A stretch of DNA of 16,353 nt from Streptomyces sp. WM6378 (GTDB lineage Bacteria > Actinomycetota > Actinomycetes > Streptomycetales > Streptomycetaceae). The stretch spans positions 1 through 16,353 of the forward strand of contig NZ_LGDD01000029.1 in NCBI RefSeq assembly GCF_001279695.1, read 5' to 3'. A program made the position numbers and the translations under genes. This document shows positions 1 through 7,185 of this stretch, in pieces. How positions within the stretch are numbered: the first letter of the stretch is position 1; every line of letters starts with the position of its first letter. The notes beneath the pieces were generated by a model. The model was not told where the DNA came from. It ran no database searches and worked only from the letters and a program-made list of their open reading frames with translations.

Positions 1-1532
1 CCCTGACGCTGAAGCCCGGCACGGCTTGGTCGGACGCCTGGCAGCGCAGCCGAGCCGTCGCCCCCGAGGCCTTCCAGGACGACCGCGTCCTGAACCTCTG
101 GGCCGGCGAGTGGCACGCCGACGGCCGCGCACTCCCCGCCACCAGCCCCATCGACGGCACCCCCATCGCAAGCCCGCCCCGCCTCGACGCCCCCACCGCC
201 CGCCAGGCCGTACGAGCCTCCCTGGACCAGCACCGCGCCTGGCGCCACATCCCGCTCCCCGAGCGCAAGGGCCGCGTCAGCGCCATCCTGGACGCGCTGA
301 CCGAGCACCGCGAACAGCTCGCCCTCCTCCTCGTATGGGAAATAGGGAAGCCCTGGCGCCTGGCCGAAGCGGACGTGGACCGCGCCATCGACGGAGTCCG
401 CTGGTACGTCGACAACATCGACGCGATGCTGGAGGGCCGCACCCCTCTCCCCGGCCCCGTCTCCAACATCGCGAGCTGGAACTATCCGATGTCGGTCCTG
501 GTCCACGCGATGCTGGTCCAGGCCCTCGCGGGCAACGCGGTGATCGCGAAGACCCCGACCGACGGCGGCGTCGCCTGCCTCACCCTGGCCGCCGCCCTCG
601 CCGTACGCGAGGGGATCCCGATCACCCTGGTCAGCGGCAGCGGGGGCGAACTCTCCGAGGCCCTCGTCCGTTCCCCGGAAATCGGCTGCGTGTCCTTCGT
701 CGGCGGCCGCGACACGGGCGCCCGCATCGCCACGGCCGTAGCCGACCTCGGCAAGCGCCACATCCTGGAGCAAGAGGGCCTGAACACCTGGGGAGTCTGG
801 AACTTCTCCGACTGGGACGCGCTCTCCTCCGTCATCCCCAAACTCTTCGACTACGGCAAGCAGCGCTGCACCGCCTACCCCCGGTTCGTCGTCCAGCGCA
901 CCCTGTTCGACCAGTTCCTGGCCGCCTACCTGCCGGCCGTACGCTCCGTACGCATCGGTCACCCCCTGGCAGTGGAACACCCCGAAGACGCCCTGCCCGC
1001 ACTGGACTTCGGCCCGCTCATCAACGCGGCGAAGGCCAAGGAACTGGGCGACCAGGTGGTCGAGGCGATCGACCGCGGCGCAGTCCCGCTGCACCGGGCG
1101 ACCCTGGCCGACGGCTGCTTCCTGCCCGGCCAGGACACCAGCGCCTACCTCCCGCCGGTCACCCTCCTGAACCCGCCCCCGTCCTCGCCCCTCTTCCACG
1201 CGGAACCATTCGGTCCGGTCGACACGATCGTCCTGGTCGACACGGAGGCGGAGCTGCTCGCCGCGATGAACGCCTCCAACGGAGCGCTGGTCGCCACCCT
1301 GTCGACCGACGACCCGGGGACGTACGACCGACTGGCCCCGCAGACAAGGGCGTTCAAGGTCGGCCGGGGCAAACCGCGCTCACGCGGTGACCGCGAGGAA
1401 CTGTTCGGCGGCTTCGGCGCTTCGTGGCACGGGGCGTTCGTCGGCGGCGAACTCCTGGTCCGCGCCGTGACGGAGGGCCCGGAGGGAGAGCGCGCCCCGG
1501 GCAACTTCCCGGCGTACCAACTGATCCCGTAA
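1..1532 (+). CDS. Aldehyde dehydrogenase family protein (5' end outside window)
   Basis: NAD(P)-dependent oxidation of an aldehyde to a carboxylic acid is the family reaction; the substrate cannot be told from sequence. The open frame (codons in phase with position 3) runs from the left edge without a stop, so the true start lies upstream. The Met at 375 is internal, because conserved dehydrogenase sequence including a VWEIGKPW stretch precedes it. Visible hallmarks in order are: the WNYP Asn (480-482), the glycine-rich cofactor region, the catalytic Glu in LEQEG (768-770), the nucleophilic Cys in QRCTAYPR (867-869) and EPFGPV near 1203-1220. All catalytic residues are present, so the enzyme should be active. 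The LEQEG/GLNTWGV version departs from the usual LELGGKN, as in a divergent actinobacterial subgroup. It is convergent with the DUF2254 gene, with a hairpin between them. Family call is sure; substrate is unknown. Confidence 0.9.
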   Translation, partial: LTLKPGTAWSDAWQRSRAVAPEAFQDDRVLNLWAGEWHADGRALPATSPIDGTPIASPPRLDAPTARQAVRASLDQHRAWRHIPLPERKGRVSAILDALTEHREQLALLLVWEIGKPWRLAEADVDRAIDGVRWYVDNIDAMLEGRTPLPGPVSNIASWNYPMSVLVHAMLVQALAGNAVIAKTPTDGGVACLTLAAALAVREGIPITLVSGSGGELSEALVRSPEIGCVSFVGGRDTGARIATAVADLGKRHILEQEGLNTWGVWNFSDWDALSSVIPKLFDYGKQRCTAYPRFVVQRTLFDQFLAAYLPAVRSVRIGHPLAVEHPEDALPALDFGPLINAAKAKELGDQVVEAIDRGAVPLHRATLADGCFLPGQDTSAYLPPVTLLNPPPSSPLFHAEPFGPVDTIVLVDTEAELLAAMNASNGALVATLSTDDPGTYDRLAPQTRAFKVGRGKPRSRGDREELFGGFGASWHGAFVGGELLVRAVTEGPEGERAPGNFPAYQLIP

Positions 1533-1536
1533 CGAC

Positions 1537-1578
1537 CGGCCCGATCCCTCCGGCCCGATCACTTCGGCCCGATCACTC
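1537..1578. repeat. Three tandem copies of a 14-bp unit
   Basis: Just after the dehydrogenase stop codon the unit CGGCCCGATC plus four variable bases occurs three times head to tail (1537-1550, 1551-1564, 1565-1578). The copies differ only in the last four bases (CCTC, ACTT, ACTC). The unit is directly visible. It could be slippage or a terminator-associated array. Confidence 0.85.
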
Positions 1579-1585
1579 CGGGCCG
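1565..1585. terminator. Hairpin terminator between convergent genes
   Basis: A perfect 7-bp inverted repeat, CGGCCCG (1565-1571) and CGGGCCG (1579-1585), has a 7-base loop. It lies in the 64-base gap between the two convergent stops. No T-run follows, as is common for actinobacterial terminators. It could serve both genes. The last 14-bp repeat unit forms its left arm and loop. Confidence 0.55.
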
Positions 1586-1596
1586 GAACGGCAATG

Positions 1597-2913
1597 TCAC
1601 CCGATGCCCTGCCGGTCCGGCTCCAACGCGAAAGCGCGCTCGGCCGCCTCCGGGACCGTGAGTTCGACGGCCTGCGCGAGGAGCTCCCGATGCCGGAGCA
1701 ACGGCTCGCGGCGCGGTTCGGGAACGAGCCCGAGCAGATCGTCGAGCCCAGCCATGATCCGGCGGGTGACCTGCGGGTTTCCGACCGCGCAGAGCCGGAT
1801 CTCGGCGAAGGCGAGGTCGACGAGGTCGGCCCAGTCCGGCACGTCCTGGACGAGCCGGACCTCACCCTTGCCGTCCGGATGCCCTACGGCTCCGAGAGGC
1901 CGAGGCGCCAGCGCGGTGAGCAGCTGCACGATCCGGTCGAGGCACTGAACGGCGGTGGTCGGGTCGTTGACGGCGGGCGAAAGAGCCCGCAGCGCGATAT
2001 CGGAGAGCTGCCGAAGCCCGAACCCGAGATCCTGGTGGAACGTACGCTCCACACCCACCGACGCGGTGTAGCGCAGCGCGCCCCGCGAAGGCACCTTGCC
2101 CTCATCGCTCCCGTGCACCGAAAGCAGCGGGGTGCCCGGCACCACGAAGTCCCCGATGCGGGGGATGAGCCGGAGCACGACCCCCTGCCGCTGAGCGGCC
2201 CGTACGAGCCGGGCGATATTGACATCCCGCAGCACCCCGCCCTGCCCGCTGTACCCGACCCGAGCGATCTCCGGACCAAGGCCGGTCCCACCGAGGTCCC
2301 CACGAGGCATCTTGTCCACGACCCGCAGGGCCTCGCCGGTGATCCGGTCGACGACGTGCCCGACCCGCATGAGCCGCAGCGTGGAGTTCACGTACGCGAT
2401 GAAGAGGAAGAGGCTCAGCGCGACCAGGAGCAGCGTAAGGACGGTCTGCAAAAAGGGGACGGTGGTCACGAGCCGGGGGTCGGTCTCGCTCTCGAAGGAG
2501 GTGAGCACGAGCAGCGACAGCGTGAACGTGGCCAGGAAGACGGCGAAGGTCAGCTTGGTGATCCGGGACCGCACGAAGATCCGGACCACGCGGGGGGTGA
2601 ACTGCCCACTGGCCATCTGCACGGCCACGAGCGAAATGCTGAACACGACACCGATGAAGGTCATCATCGCCGAGCTGACCGTGTTGATCACGGGCTTGGC
2701 GTCGTTGACGATCCGGATGAGGTCGTCGACCGCGTCGAATTCCTGGTGGTCCTGGAGCGCCTGGACGATGGCCGAGTCGGCATCGTTCGTCCCGACCCAC
2801 AACGCGAAGATCAGCACCATGGCCGCCGTCGGCGCGAACCAGAACGTGTCCCGCAGATGCTCGCGCAACGGCGAGAGCGCACGCGGCCGCCGGTATCCCT
2901 TGCCCTTGCTCAC
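1597..2913 (-). CDS. DUF2254-type integral membrane protein
   Basis: Predicted polytopic membrane protein of unknown function, 438 aa. Hydrophobic segments lie at about residues 24-42, 78-100, 119-140 and 151-175. A soluble, probably cytoplasmic C-terminal half (about 180-438) follows. Stretches such as FSISLVAVQMASGQFTPRVVR after the second helix and LSPAVNDPTTA in the soluble half are typical of the DUF2254 family as I know it. The start is a GTG (2911-2913) beginning VSKGKGYRRP. No strong Shine-Dalgarno is visible before it, so the start is likely but not certain. Length is normal for the family. It is divergent from the small membrane-anchored gene at 3086, with a 172-base intergenic region. 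Confidence 0.85.
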   Translation of the reverse strand: MSKGKGYRRPRALSPLREHLRDTFWFAPTAAMVLIFALWVGTNDADSAIVQALQDHQEFDAVDDLIRIVNDAKPVINTVSSAMMTFIGVVFSISLVAVQMASGQFTPRVVRIFVRSRITKLTFAVFLATFTLSLLVLTSFESETDPRLVTTVPFLQTVLTLLLVALSLFLFIAYVNSTLRLMRVGHVVDRITGEALRVVDKMPRGDLGGTGLGPEIARVGYSGQGGVLRDVNIARLVRAAQRQGVVLRLIPRIGDFVVPGTPLLSVHGSDEGKVPSRGALRYTASVGVERTFHQDLGFGLRQLSDIALRALSPAVNDPTTAVQCLDRIVQLLTALAPRPLGAVGHPDGKGEVRLVQDVPDWADLVDLAFAEIRLCAVGNPQVTRRIMAGLDDLLGLVPEPRREPLLRHRELLAQAVELTVPEAAERAFALEPDRQGIG

Positions 2914-3085
2914 CCGGCGAGGCTAGGCCTGCCCCGCAGTGCTGATGCCGCCGCGCCGCCGTGTGGTCCCACAGTCGTACACACATTGGTCCTCACGGAG
3001 TACGAATCCGTACATCCGCGCCAGAAGAATGGAAGACAACGAAGCGAACGCAGCCGAACCGACATCGACCAAGGGAGCAAGAGCC

Positions 3086-3553
3086 ATGCCCGCTGGCCGC
3101 ACCAGGACCCGGACCATCGTCCTCGCCGCCGTCTCGGTGGCGGTGGCCCTCGGCTTCGCCGCGGTCGTGGCCGTGCCGGCCGCGAAGGACTGGTTCCAGA
3201 ACCGCCACGACGAGGCCGCCTCCTACAGCTCCGGCAAGGAGGCAAAGGGCGACCGCGCCTCCGTACCCCGATGGCTCCCCGACGGGGCGAAGCGCATCGA
3301 GTACGCGATGAAGACGACCGGAGGCGACCGCCTCCTGAAGGCCACCCTCCCCTCGGCGACCCTCCCGCCCACGTGCAAGCCCCACAAGCCGGACCCGGCC
3401 CCGAAGCCGCCGGGCATGAAGTCGGCGTGGTTCCCGAAGCACGCCGAGCAGCGCGCGGCGGCCCGCTGCGACCTGTACTACGCGTACATGGAGGGCAACA
3501 CTCTGTACGCCTGGCAGGCGAACGAGGACTGGGTCGCGGCGAACAAGGCCTGA
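3086..3553 (+). CDS. Small membrane-anchored hypothetical protein
   Basis: A 155-aa protein that I do not recognise as a named family. A basic N-terminus (PAGRTRTRT) is followed by one hydrophobic segment (about residues 10-31) and a polar, Pro- and Lys-rich domain with two cysteines (C97 in PPTCKP and C128 in ARCDLYY). This fits a type-II anchor or uncleaved signal with an extracytoplasmic domain, possibly held by a disulphide. The start at 3086 was chosen because GGAG (3074-3077) sits 8 bases upstream. An in-frame ATG at 3029 would add 19 residues but has no well-placed ribosome site. Several aromatic residues cluster at the C-terminus (YYAYMEGNTLYAWQANEDW). Confidence 0.7.
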   Translation: MPAGRTRTRTIVLAAVSVAVALGFAAVVAVPAAKDWFQNRHDEAASYSSGKEAKGDRASVPRWLPDGAKRIEYAMKTTGGDRLLKATLPSATLPPTCKPHKPDPAPKPPGMKSAWFPKHAEQRAAARCDLYYAYMEGNTLYAWQANEDWVAANKA

Positions 3554-3580
3554 CGCCTCGCCTGACCACGCAATATGCGG

Positions 3581-3610
3581 GTGAACAGCACCTCAAACCC
3601 CTGGTAGAGT
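3581..3610 (+). promoter_or_regulatory. Probable sigma-70-type promoter of tRNA-Leu
   Basis: A -35-like GTGAAC (3581-3586) and a -10-like TAGAGT (3605-3610) are separated by 18 bases. They lie about 44 bases before the tRNA 5' end. The spacing and elements resemble housekeeping (HrdB) promoters. It was read by eye and not mapped. Confidence 0.5.
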
Positions 3611-3653
3611 TCTCTATGTCGCCGCGGGGAACACGCCGCGAAGACAACACCTA

Positions 3654-3738
3654 GTCCGGGTGGCGGAATGGCAGACGCGCTAGCTTGAGGTGCTAGTGCC
3701 CTTTATCGGGCGTGGGGGTTCAAGTCCCCCCTCGGACA
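3654..3738 (+). tRNA. tRNA-Leu (anticodon GAG)
   Basis: A complete cloverleaf can be folded. The acceptor arm GTCCGGG (3654-3660) pairs with CTCGGAC (3731-3737), with one G-T pair and discriminator A3738. The anticodon stem CTAGC/GCTAG (3680-3684 and 3692-3696) encloses the loop TTGAGGT, giving anticodon GAG at 3687-3689. A long variable arm, as expected for class II Leu tRNAs, and a T-arm with GGGGG-TTCAAGT-CCCCC complete the fold. CCA is not encoded. The 3' part overlaps the end of the convergent serine recombinase frame, so this gene is the likely integration target. Confidence 0.95.
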
Positions 3739-5391
3739 CTTTCCAAGTGCACACATCAGAGCGGGTTGTGACTCAACGGTCACGATCCGCTCTTTTGCAT
3801 AGTAGACGAGGTTGAGGCCCAGGGCTTCGTAGAGGCGTTGTTTGTTCTCGGGTGCGGCGTCTGTCAGGGCTGAGGTGATGTCGCCGAGCTGTTCGACGAG
3901 GTCGCGGATCTCGGGTTCGGTGAGCACGGTGCGGCGGGCGGCGGTGGTTTCGCTGAGTTGGCGTTGGGCGGCTGCTTTCTCGGTCTGGGTCTGGTTGATC
4001 CATCCGGTGACGAGTTCGGGGTCGGTGCCGCGGTCGAGGGCTGCGCGGTATTGGGCGATGCGGCGGTCGCAGTCGGCGATGGTGATGCGGGTGACTTCGA
4101 GTTCGGGTGCGGTGGCGAGGGTGCGTTCCTGGCTGCGTTGGAGTTCGTGGAGGGTGCGAGCGAGGCGGCCGGGTTCGAAGATTTTGGCGATCCAGGCGTC
4201 GAGTGGCGGCACTACGGCGTCTTCGCGGATGTAGAGGGTCGGCGGGTGGTCCAGGGCGGTGGTGCGTGCGTATTCCTGTGTGTAGCGGCATCGGTAGTTG
4301 GAGTGGCCGTTGTTGAAGCTGCCTTGCATGGTGCGGCGGCAGGTCGAGCAGCGTATCCGCCCGCGGAGCTGATAGGGGCGGTGGGTGCGCAGGAGTAGCG
4401 GCCGGGGGTGATCGCGCCGTTGGTGGCGGGAGTGGCGTTCGGTCTGCACGGCTTTGAAGTCCTGCAGGGTGACGAGGGGTTCGTGGACGGGGTTCGCAGA
4501 CCAGATCCACTGGTCCGGGGTGTTCCAGGTCTGTTTGGTGCGGTGTCCGAGGGTGACGTCGTCGATGTCGAGCAGGACCTCTTCTTTGTGTTGTTTGTTC
4601 CATACTTCGTGGCCGGTGTAGCGCGGGTTGTTGAGGATGGTGGCGACGGCGCCTTTGGACCACGCGGTGCCGTGGCGGTGAGAGTTACGGGGGCGGTCGT
4701 GGGCTGACGGACAGGGGATGCTGTCGAGGGTGAGCCCGATGGCGATGGCCAGGTAGCTCTTGCCGAGCAGGTATTCGGCGTAGATCCGCTGGATGACGGG
4801 CGCAGATTCAGGATCGGGTACGAGGCGGTGCAGCCGCTTCCCGTCGGCGGCTTTGGAAGGGTTGGGATGAGGTCCGGTGTCTTCCAGTGTGTAGCCGTAC
4901 GGGGGGCGGCCGCCCAGGTAGCGGCCTTCGATCTGGGCCTGCGCGGCCATCGCGGTCCGAACGCGGATCTTGATGCGGTTGCGCTCGCCTTTGCTCATTC
5001 CGCCGAAGACGGACATGACGAGGTCGTGGGCCTCATTGTCGGGGTCGATGGGCCCGCCGACTTCTGGAACCCAGAGCGGTACGGCGAAGTGGACGAAGAG
5101 GGGGAAGGTGTTGCCGAACTGGTTGCCGTAGAAGGTGCGTTGTGGTTCTCCGATGACGACGGCGTCGAAGCCGCGTTGTGGGTCGCGGAGGTCTTGAAGC
5201 AGTGCGGCGGCGTGTGGGCGGCGCTTCCATGGCAGGGCACGTGAGTGGCCGGAGTCGAAGTATTCGGCCACGATCTGTCCGCCGGCCGGTTCGATCAGTC
5301 CTTTGGCCCGAAGGAGTTGCCAGTTTTTTGAGGCTTCCGGGTCTTGGAGGTCTTCGGTCGAGCAGCGTCCGGCGAAAGCGAATCGGATCAC
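3703..5391 (-). CDS. Large serine recombinase (site-specific integrase family)
   Basis: Catalyses DNA strand exchange through a phosphoserine intermediate; 562 aa. The start is GTG at 5391, preceded by GGGAG six bases away, and places the catalytic motif at the very N-terminus. The nucleophile is Ser11 in GRCSTED. The 111-codon open extension upstream of 5391 looks non-coding. Further features are the resolvase-fold stretches GEPQRTFYGNQFG and GGMSKGERNRIKIRVR, the recombinase-domain start GGRPPYGY, and a zinc-ribbon-like region with C348-x2-C351, C368 and a nearby DHP. A charged coiled-coil region follows (about 410-520). The frame appears undamaged. The C-terminal PRGDLNPHAR is translated from the antisense of the tRNA-Leu T-arm and variable arm, with the TAA stop inside the tRNA. 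It may act at this tRNA. Confidence 0.88.
   Translation of the reverse strand: MIRFAFAGRCSTEDLQDPEASKNWQLLRAKGLIEPAGGQIVAEYFDSGHSRALPWKRRPHAAALLQDLRDPQRGFDAVVIGEPQRTFYGNQFGNTFPLFVHFAVPLWVPEVGGPIDPDNEAHDLVMSVFGGMSKGERNRIKIRVRTAMAAQAQIEGRYLGGRPPYGYTLEDTGPHPNPSKAADGKRLHRLVPDPESAPVIQRIYAEYLLGKSYLAIAIGLTLDSIPCPSAHDRPRNSHRHGTAWSKGAVATILNNPRYTGHEVWNKQHKEEVLLDIDDVTLGHRTKQTWNTPDQWIWSANPVHEPLVTLQDFKAVQTERHSRHQRRDHPRPLLLRTHRPYQLRGRIRCSTCRRTMQGSFNNGHSNYRCRYTQEYARTTALDHPPTLYIREDAVVPPLDAWIAKIFEPGRLARTLHELQRSQERTLATAPELEVTRITIADCDRRIAQYRAALDRGTDPELVTGWINQTQTEKAAAQRQLSETTAARRTVLTEPEIRDLVEQLGDITSALTDAAPENKQRLYEALGLNLVYYAKERIVTVESQPALMCALGKCPRGDLNPHAR
3758..3796 (+). terminator. Hairpin terminator downstream of tRNA-Leu
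   Basis: Arms 3758-3772 and 3779-3793 form a 15-bp stem that includes two G-T pairs. The loop is TCAACG, and a run of Ts follows at 3793-3796. It starts 20 bases after the tRNA end and fits a rho-independent terminator for the tRNA transcript. It lies inside the last codons of the recombinase frame on the other strand. Confidence 0.7.
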
Positions 5392-5536
5392 GTCGTACTC
5401 CCGCAGAGATTGTGGTGCGGCCGGCGGTCGCCCCGAGTGCGAGCCGTCGAAGGCAGCGCCCCGTTCGGTGGTCGTCCGTGGTACCTCTGGTCGGAGAGAA
5501 GGTCCAGTTGGGGGCCGCTGGAACCAAGGGCGCGAC

Positions 5537-5827
5537 TCAGGGCAGCCGTGGGGTCCTTCCGGATCTGCGTTCGTACGCGGCCAGGAGAATCCGCAGGAGT
5601 GCGGCTGCCGCCGCGGGCGTGAGAGCGGGAGGCTCGTGCGGGAGTACCACTTCGAGGCGGCCTGTCTGGTCGGTGGCCGGGCGGTGGAGCTGAGAACGGT
5701 CCGACGTGACGGTGGACATGCCATCGGTGTGTTTTCCCGTAGTGGACTGTCGATCGCAGCAGGGTTCAGCAGGTCCTTCTTGCCGATCGGTCTGTCGCGG
5801 AGTGGAGGGCTGCGTTGGCTGGTCCAT
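5537..5827 (-). CDS. Small hypothetical protein paired with the serine recombinase
   Basis: A 96-aa protein starting at the ATG at 5825-5827, with GGAG about 8 bases upstream. The alternative ATG at 5719 would give 60 aa but has a poorer ribosome site. The N-terminal half is polar and low in complexity. The C-terminal part (EVVLPHEPPALTPAAAAALLRILLAAYERR) is a Pro-rich lead into one amphipathic Ala/Leu helix. I recall short ORFs with this ending in front of actinobacterial serine recombinases, which supports it being real. Function is unknown; an accessory or regulatory role in integration is only inference. The recombinase start lies 145 bases downstream on the same strand. Confidence 0.6.
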   Translation of the reverse strand: MDQPTQPSTPRQTDRQEGPAEPCCDRQSTTGKHTDGMSTVTSDRSQLHRPATDQTGRLEVVLPHEPPALTPAAAAALLRILLAAYERRSGRTPRLP

Positions 5828-5844
5828 GGGCAGCTCCAAGGGGC

Positions 5845-5858
5845 AGGGTGGTTACCCT
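5845..5858. promoter_or_regulatory. Inverted repeat upstream of the integrase module
   Basis: AGGGT (5845-5849) and ACCCT (5854-5858) form a perfect inverted repeat around four bases. It sits just upstream of the small ORF of the integrase module. It could be an operator or a recombination-accessory site. Only the symmetry is observed. Confidence 0.3.
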
Positions 5859-5872
5859 CTAAGGAGAATTTT

Positions 5873-5887
5873 GCTCATGAAATGAGC
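5873..5887. promoter_or_regulatory. Perfect palindrome upstream of the integrase module
   Basis: GCTCAT (5873-5878) and ATGAGC (5882-5887) are perfectly inverted around GAA. The site lies about 15 bases from the other inverted repeat, in an AT-richer patch. It could be an operator controlling the integrase genes. Confidence 0.3.
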
Positions 5888-5962
5888 CACAAGTACGGGT
5901 GACGACACGTCAGTAGCCTGCGGCCTAGGGGGCGGCGGGTTCGAGCTCTCGGCGGGGCGACA

Positions 5963-6012
5963 TGCAGATGTGAGAGCGCGGTCAGCGGGCTTCCGGCGGA
6001 GCGATCTCCATC
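5963..6012. repeat. Diverged direct repeat, copy A
   Basis: This 50-base segment aligns without gaps to 15306-15355 in the same orientation, with about 40 identical positions. The longest exact blocks include GGGCTTCCGG and GATCTCC. Weaker similarity extends to GCGGGTTC on the left side and to GCAAACATG about 110-125 bases further right. The 243 bases between the module and the SARP gene hold no other recognisable gene. They do contain a perfect 10-bp palindrome, ACTGGCCAGT, at 6084-6093. Confidence 0.75.
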
Positions 6013-6144
6013 GCGGTTGGATAGTGCTGGATCGACGCTTCACCACTTGTCGGCCCTCGTCGGTCTGCCTCGGCGCAAACATGACTGGCCAGTAGTGTCA
6101 GATCCGGGTTTCCTGTGGAATTTGTGGGAGCCGGTGGTTGGGCG

Positions 6145-6969
6145 TCAGTGCGCCATGCCCGCGCCCGCCATGGCCGCGCGCAGCGTGTCGCCGTCCTGGC
6201 AGAGGACGGCCTGTTCCATTGCGCGCAGACGTGACCCGGGGGTGATGCCGAGCTCGGTGGCCAGGGTGGTGCGCGCGTCCCGGAAGACGGCCAGTGCCTC
6301 CGACTGCCTGCCCGTCCAGTACAGCGCCAGCATCAGGTTGGCGTAGAAGCCTTCTCGGAAGGGGTGTTGGGCGACCAGGTCAAGGAGTTCTCCGATCGCC
6401 TGCTCGAAGTGGCACAACTCGATTTCCAGCGCGATGCGTTGTTCCAGGGCTGCGAGCCGTTCCTCCTCCAGCCGGGTCGCCCTGGCTCGCAGCGGGGGAC
6501 TGTCGACGTCGGCGAGCGCCGGGCCGCGCCAGAGGGCGAGCGCCTCATTCAAGGAGCGCAGGGCCTCCGCAGGGCGGTCCGCCTGGTGGGCCTCCTTGGC
6601 GTTGCGGACCATGCGGCGGAACTCGTCGACGTCCAGCACACAGGAGGCGCGGTCCAGTTGGTATCCGGAGGCGTAGGAGATCATCGCGTGCTGCGCGGCA
6701 CCGGCCTCGGCCAGCGAGCGGCGCACCATCCAGATGCTTGTCTGCAGCTGCGCGGGGGCTGTGCGGGGTGGCTCCTCGCCCCATACGTCACGGACGAGCT
6801 GGTCGACCGCTACGACCTGCCCCAGAGACAGCGCCAGGGAGGCCAGGGTCTTGCGCTGCCGCGCCCCCGAGATCGCGGCGGTCCGTTGTTCCACGGTCGC
6901 CGTCACCGGCCCCAGCATGGAGAGCTGTATCTTATCCGTCCTGTGATGGTCTGATGCGTGCCTGTTCAT
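6145..6969 (-). CDS. SARP-family transcriptional activator (AfsR/DnrI/RedD type)
   Basis: A 274-aa DNA-binding activator of the kind that switches on antibiotic and other secondary-metabolite clusters in Streptomyces. An OmpR-like winged-helix domain spans about residues 14-106 (IQLSMLGPV, then LVRDVWGEEPPRTAPAQLQTSI). A bacterial transcriptional activator (BTAD) domain, TPR-like, spans about 113-258 (DVDEFRRM, ALALWRGPALADV, QHPFREGFYANLMLALYWTGRQSEAL). The length is that of a small SARP with no ATPase domain. The ATG at 6969 was chosen because a GGGGGGA ribosome site lies five bases upstream; a TTG 33 bases earlier is less likely. It is divergent from the NRPS operon, so it is the obvious candidate regulator of that operon. 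Confidence 0.88.
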   Translation of the reverse strand: MNRHASDHHRTDKIQLSMLGPVTATVEQRTAAISGARQRKTLASLALSLGQVVAVDQLVRDVWGEEPPRTAPAQLQTSIWMVRRSLAEAGAAQHAMISYASGYQLDRASCVLDVDEFRRMVRNAKEAHQADRPAEALRSLNEALALWRGPALADVDSPPLRARATRLEEERLAALEQRIALEIELCHFEQAIGELLDLVAQHPFREGFYANLMLALYWTGRQSEALAVFRDARTTLATELGITPGSRLRAMEQAVLCQDGDTLRAAMAGAGMAH

Positions 6970-7029
6970 GGAGATCCCCCCGATCCACCGATGCGCAGCC
7001 AATATCTCTTGACTGTCCCTTTACCTGCG

Positions 7030-7048
7030 CCGGAAGGATAGCTTCCGG
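7030..7048. promoter_or_regulatory. Perfect inverted repeat in the SARP/NRPS divergent region
   Basis: CCGGAAG (7030-7036) and CTTCCGG (7042-7048) are perfectly inverted around GATAG, in the 216-base gap between the two divergent starts. A -35-like TTGACT lies at 7009-7014 on the + strand, but I could not pair it with a well-spaced -10. It is a plausible operator. SARPs usually bind direct heptamer repeats, so a different regulator might use it. Confidence 0.35.
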
Positions 7049-7117
7049 TGCGTTGCGGCGCAATCTCCTTCATTTCGCAGCTAAAACGCATCTACTGGCT
7101 ATTTTTCAGAGGTGAAC

Positions 7118-7136
7118 GGGGAGGGGTTGGGAGGGG
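7118..7136 (+). promoter_or_regulatory. G-quadruplex-type motif in the NRPS leader
   Basis: Four G-runs (4, 4, 3 and 4 Gs) separated by A, TT and A lie on the coding strand, about 50 bases before the NRPS start codon. The pattern meets the standard intramolecular G-quadruplex criterion. In an RNA leader it could affect translation. In this GC-rich genome it may also be chance. Confidence 0.35.
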
Positions 7137-7185
7137 AGACTGCTTCGAGAGTGGATGGAGAGCAGGCTGGAACAAGCTCATCCGT

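Larger units (their letters stand above)
3703..5900 (-). mobile_element. Integrase module at the tRNA end of a probable integrative element
   Basis: A large serine recombinase and a short companion ORF abut and overlap the 3' end of a tRNA-Leu gene. This stretch is visibly less GC-rich than its neighbours. Only the integrase end can be recognised. I found no second copy of the tRNA 3' end in the window, so the far boundary is not defined and may lie outside it. The coordinates cover only the recognisable module. Confidence 0.45.

Noticed and set aside
26..1390. Frame of 454 codons overlapping the aldehyde dehydrogenase
   Set aside because: Arg/Pro-rich shadow frame; the dehydrogenase motifs are in the other frame.
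1594..3654. Plus-strand open frame of 686 codons across the DUF2254 gene
   Set aside because: It crosses a gene with four clear membrane helices on the other strand and is composed of charged low-complexity sequence.
5392..5724. N-terminal extension of the recombinase frame to 5724
   Set aside because: It would put the catalytic Ser at residue 122, whereas the family has it near the N-terminus. A good ribosome site precedes the GTG at 5391, and the extension overlaps the companion ORF.
5861..5885. AAGGAG followed by ATG AAA TGA on the plus strand
   Set aside because: A well-formed ribosome site, but the frame codes for only two residues. It lies within the palindrome and is more likely chance.
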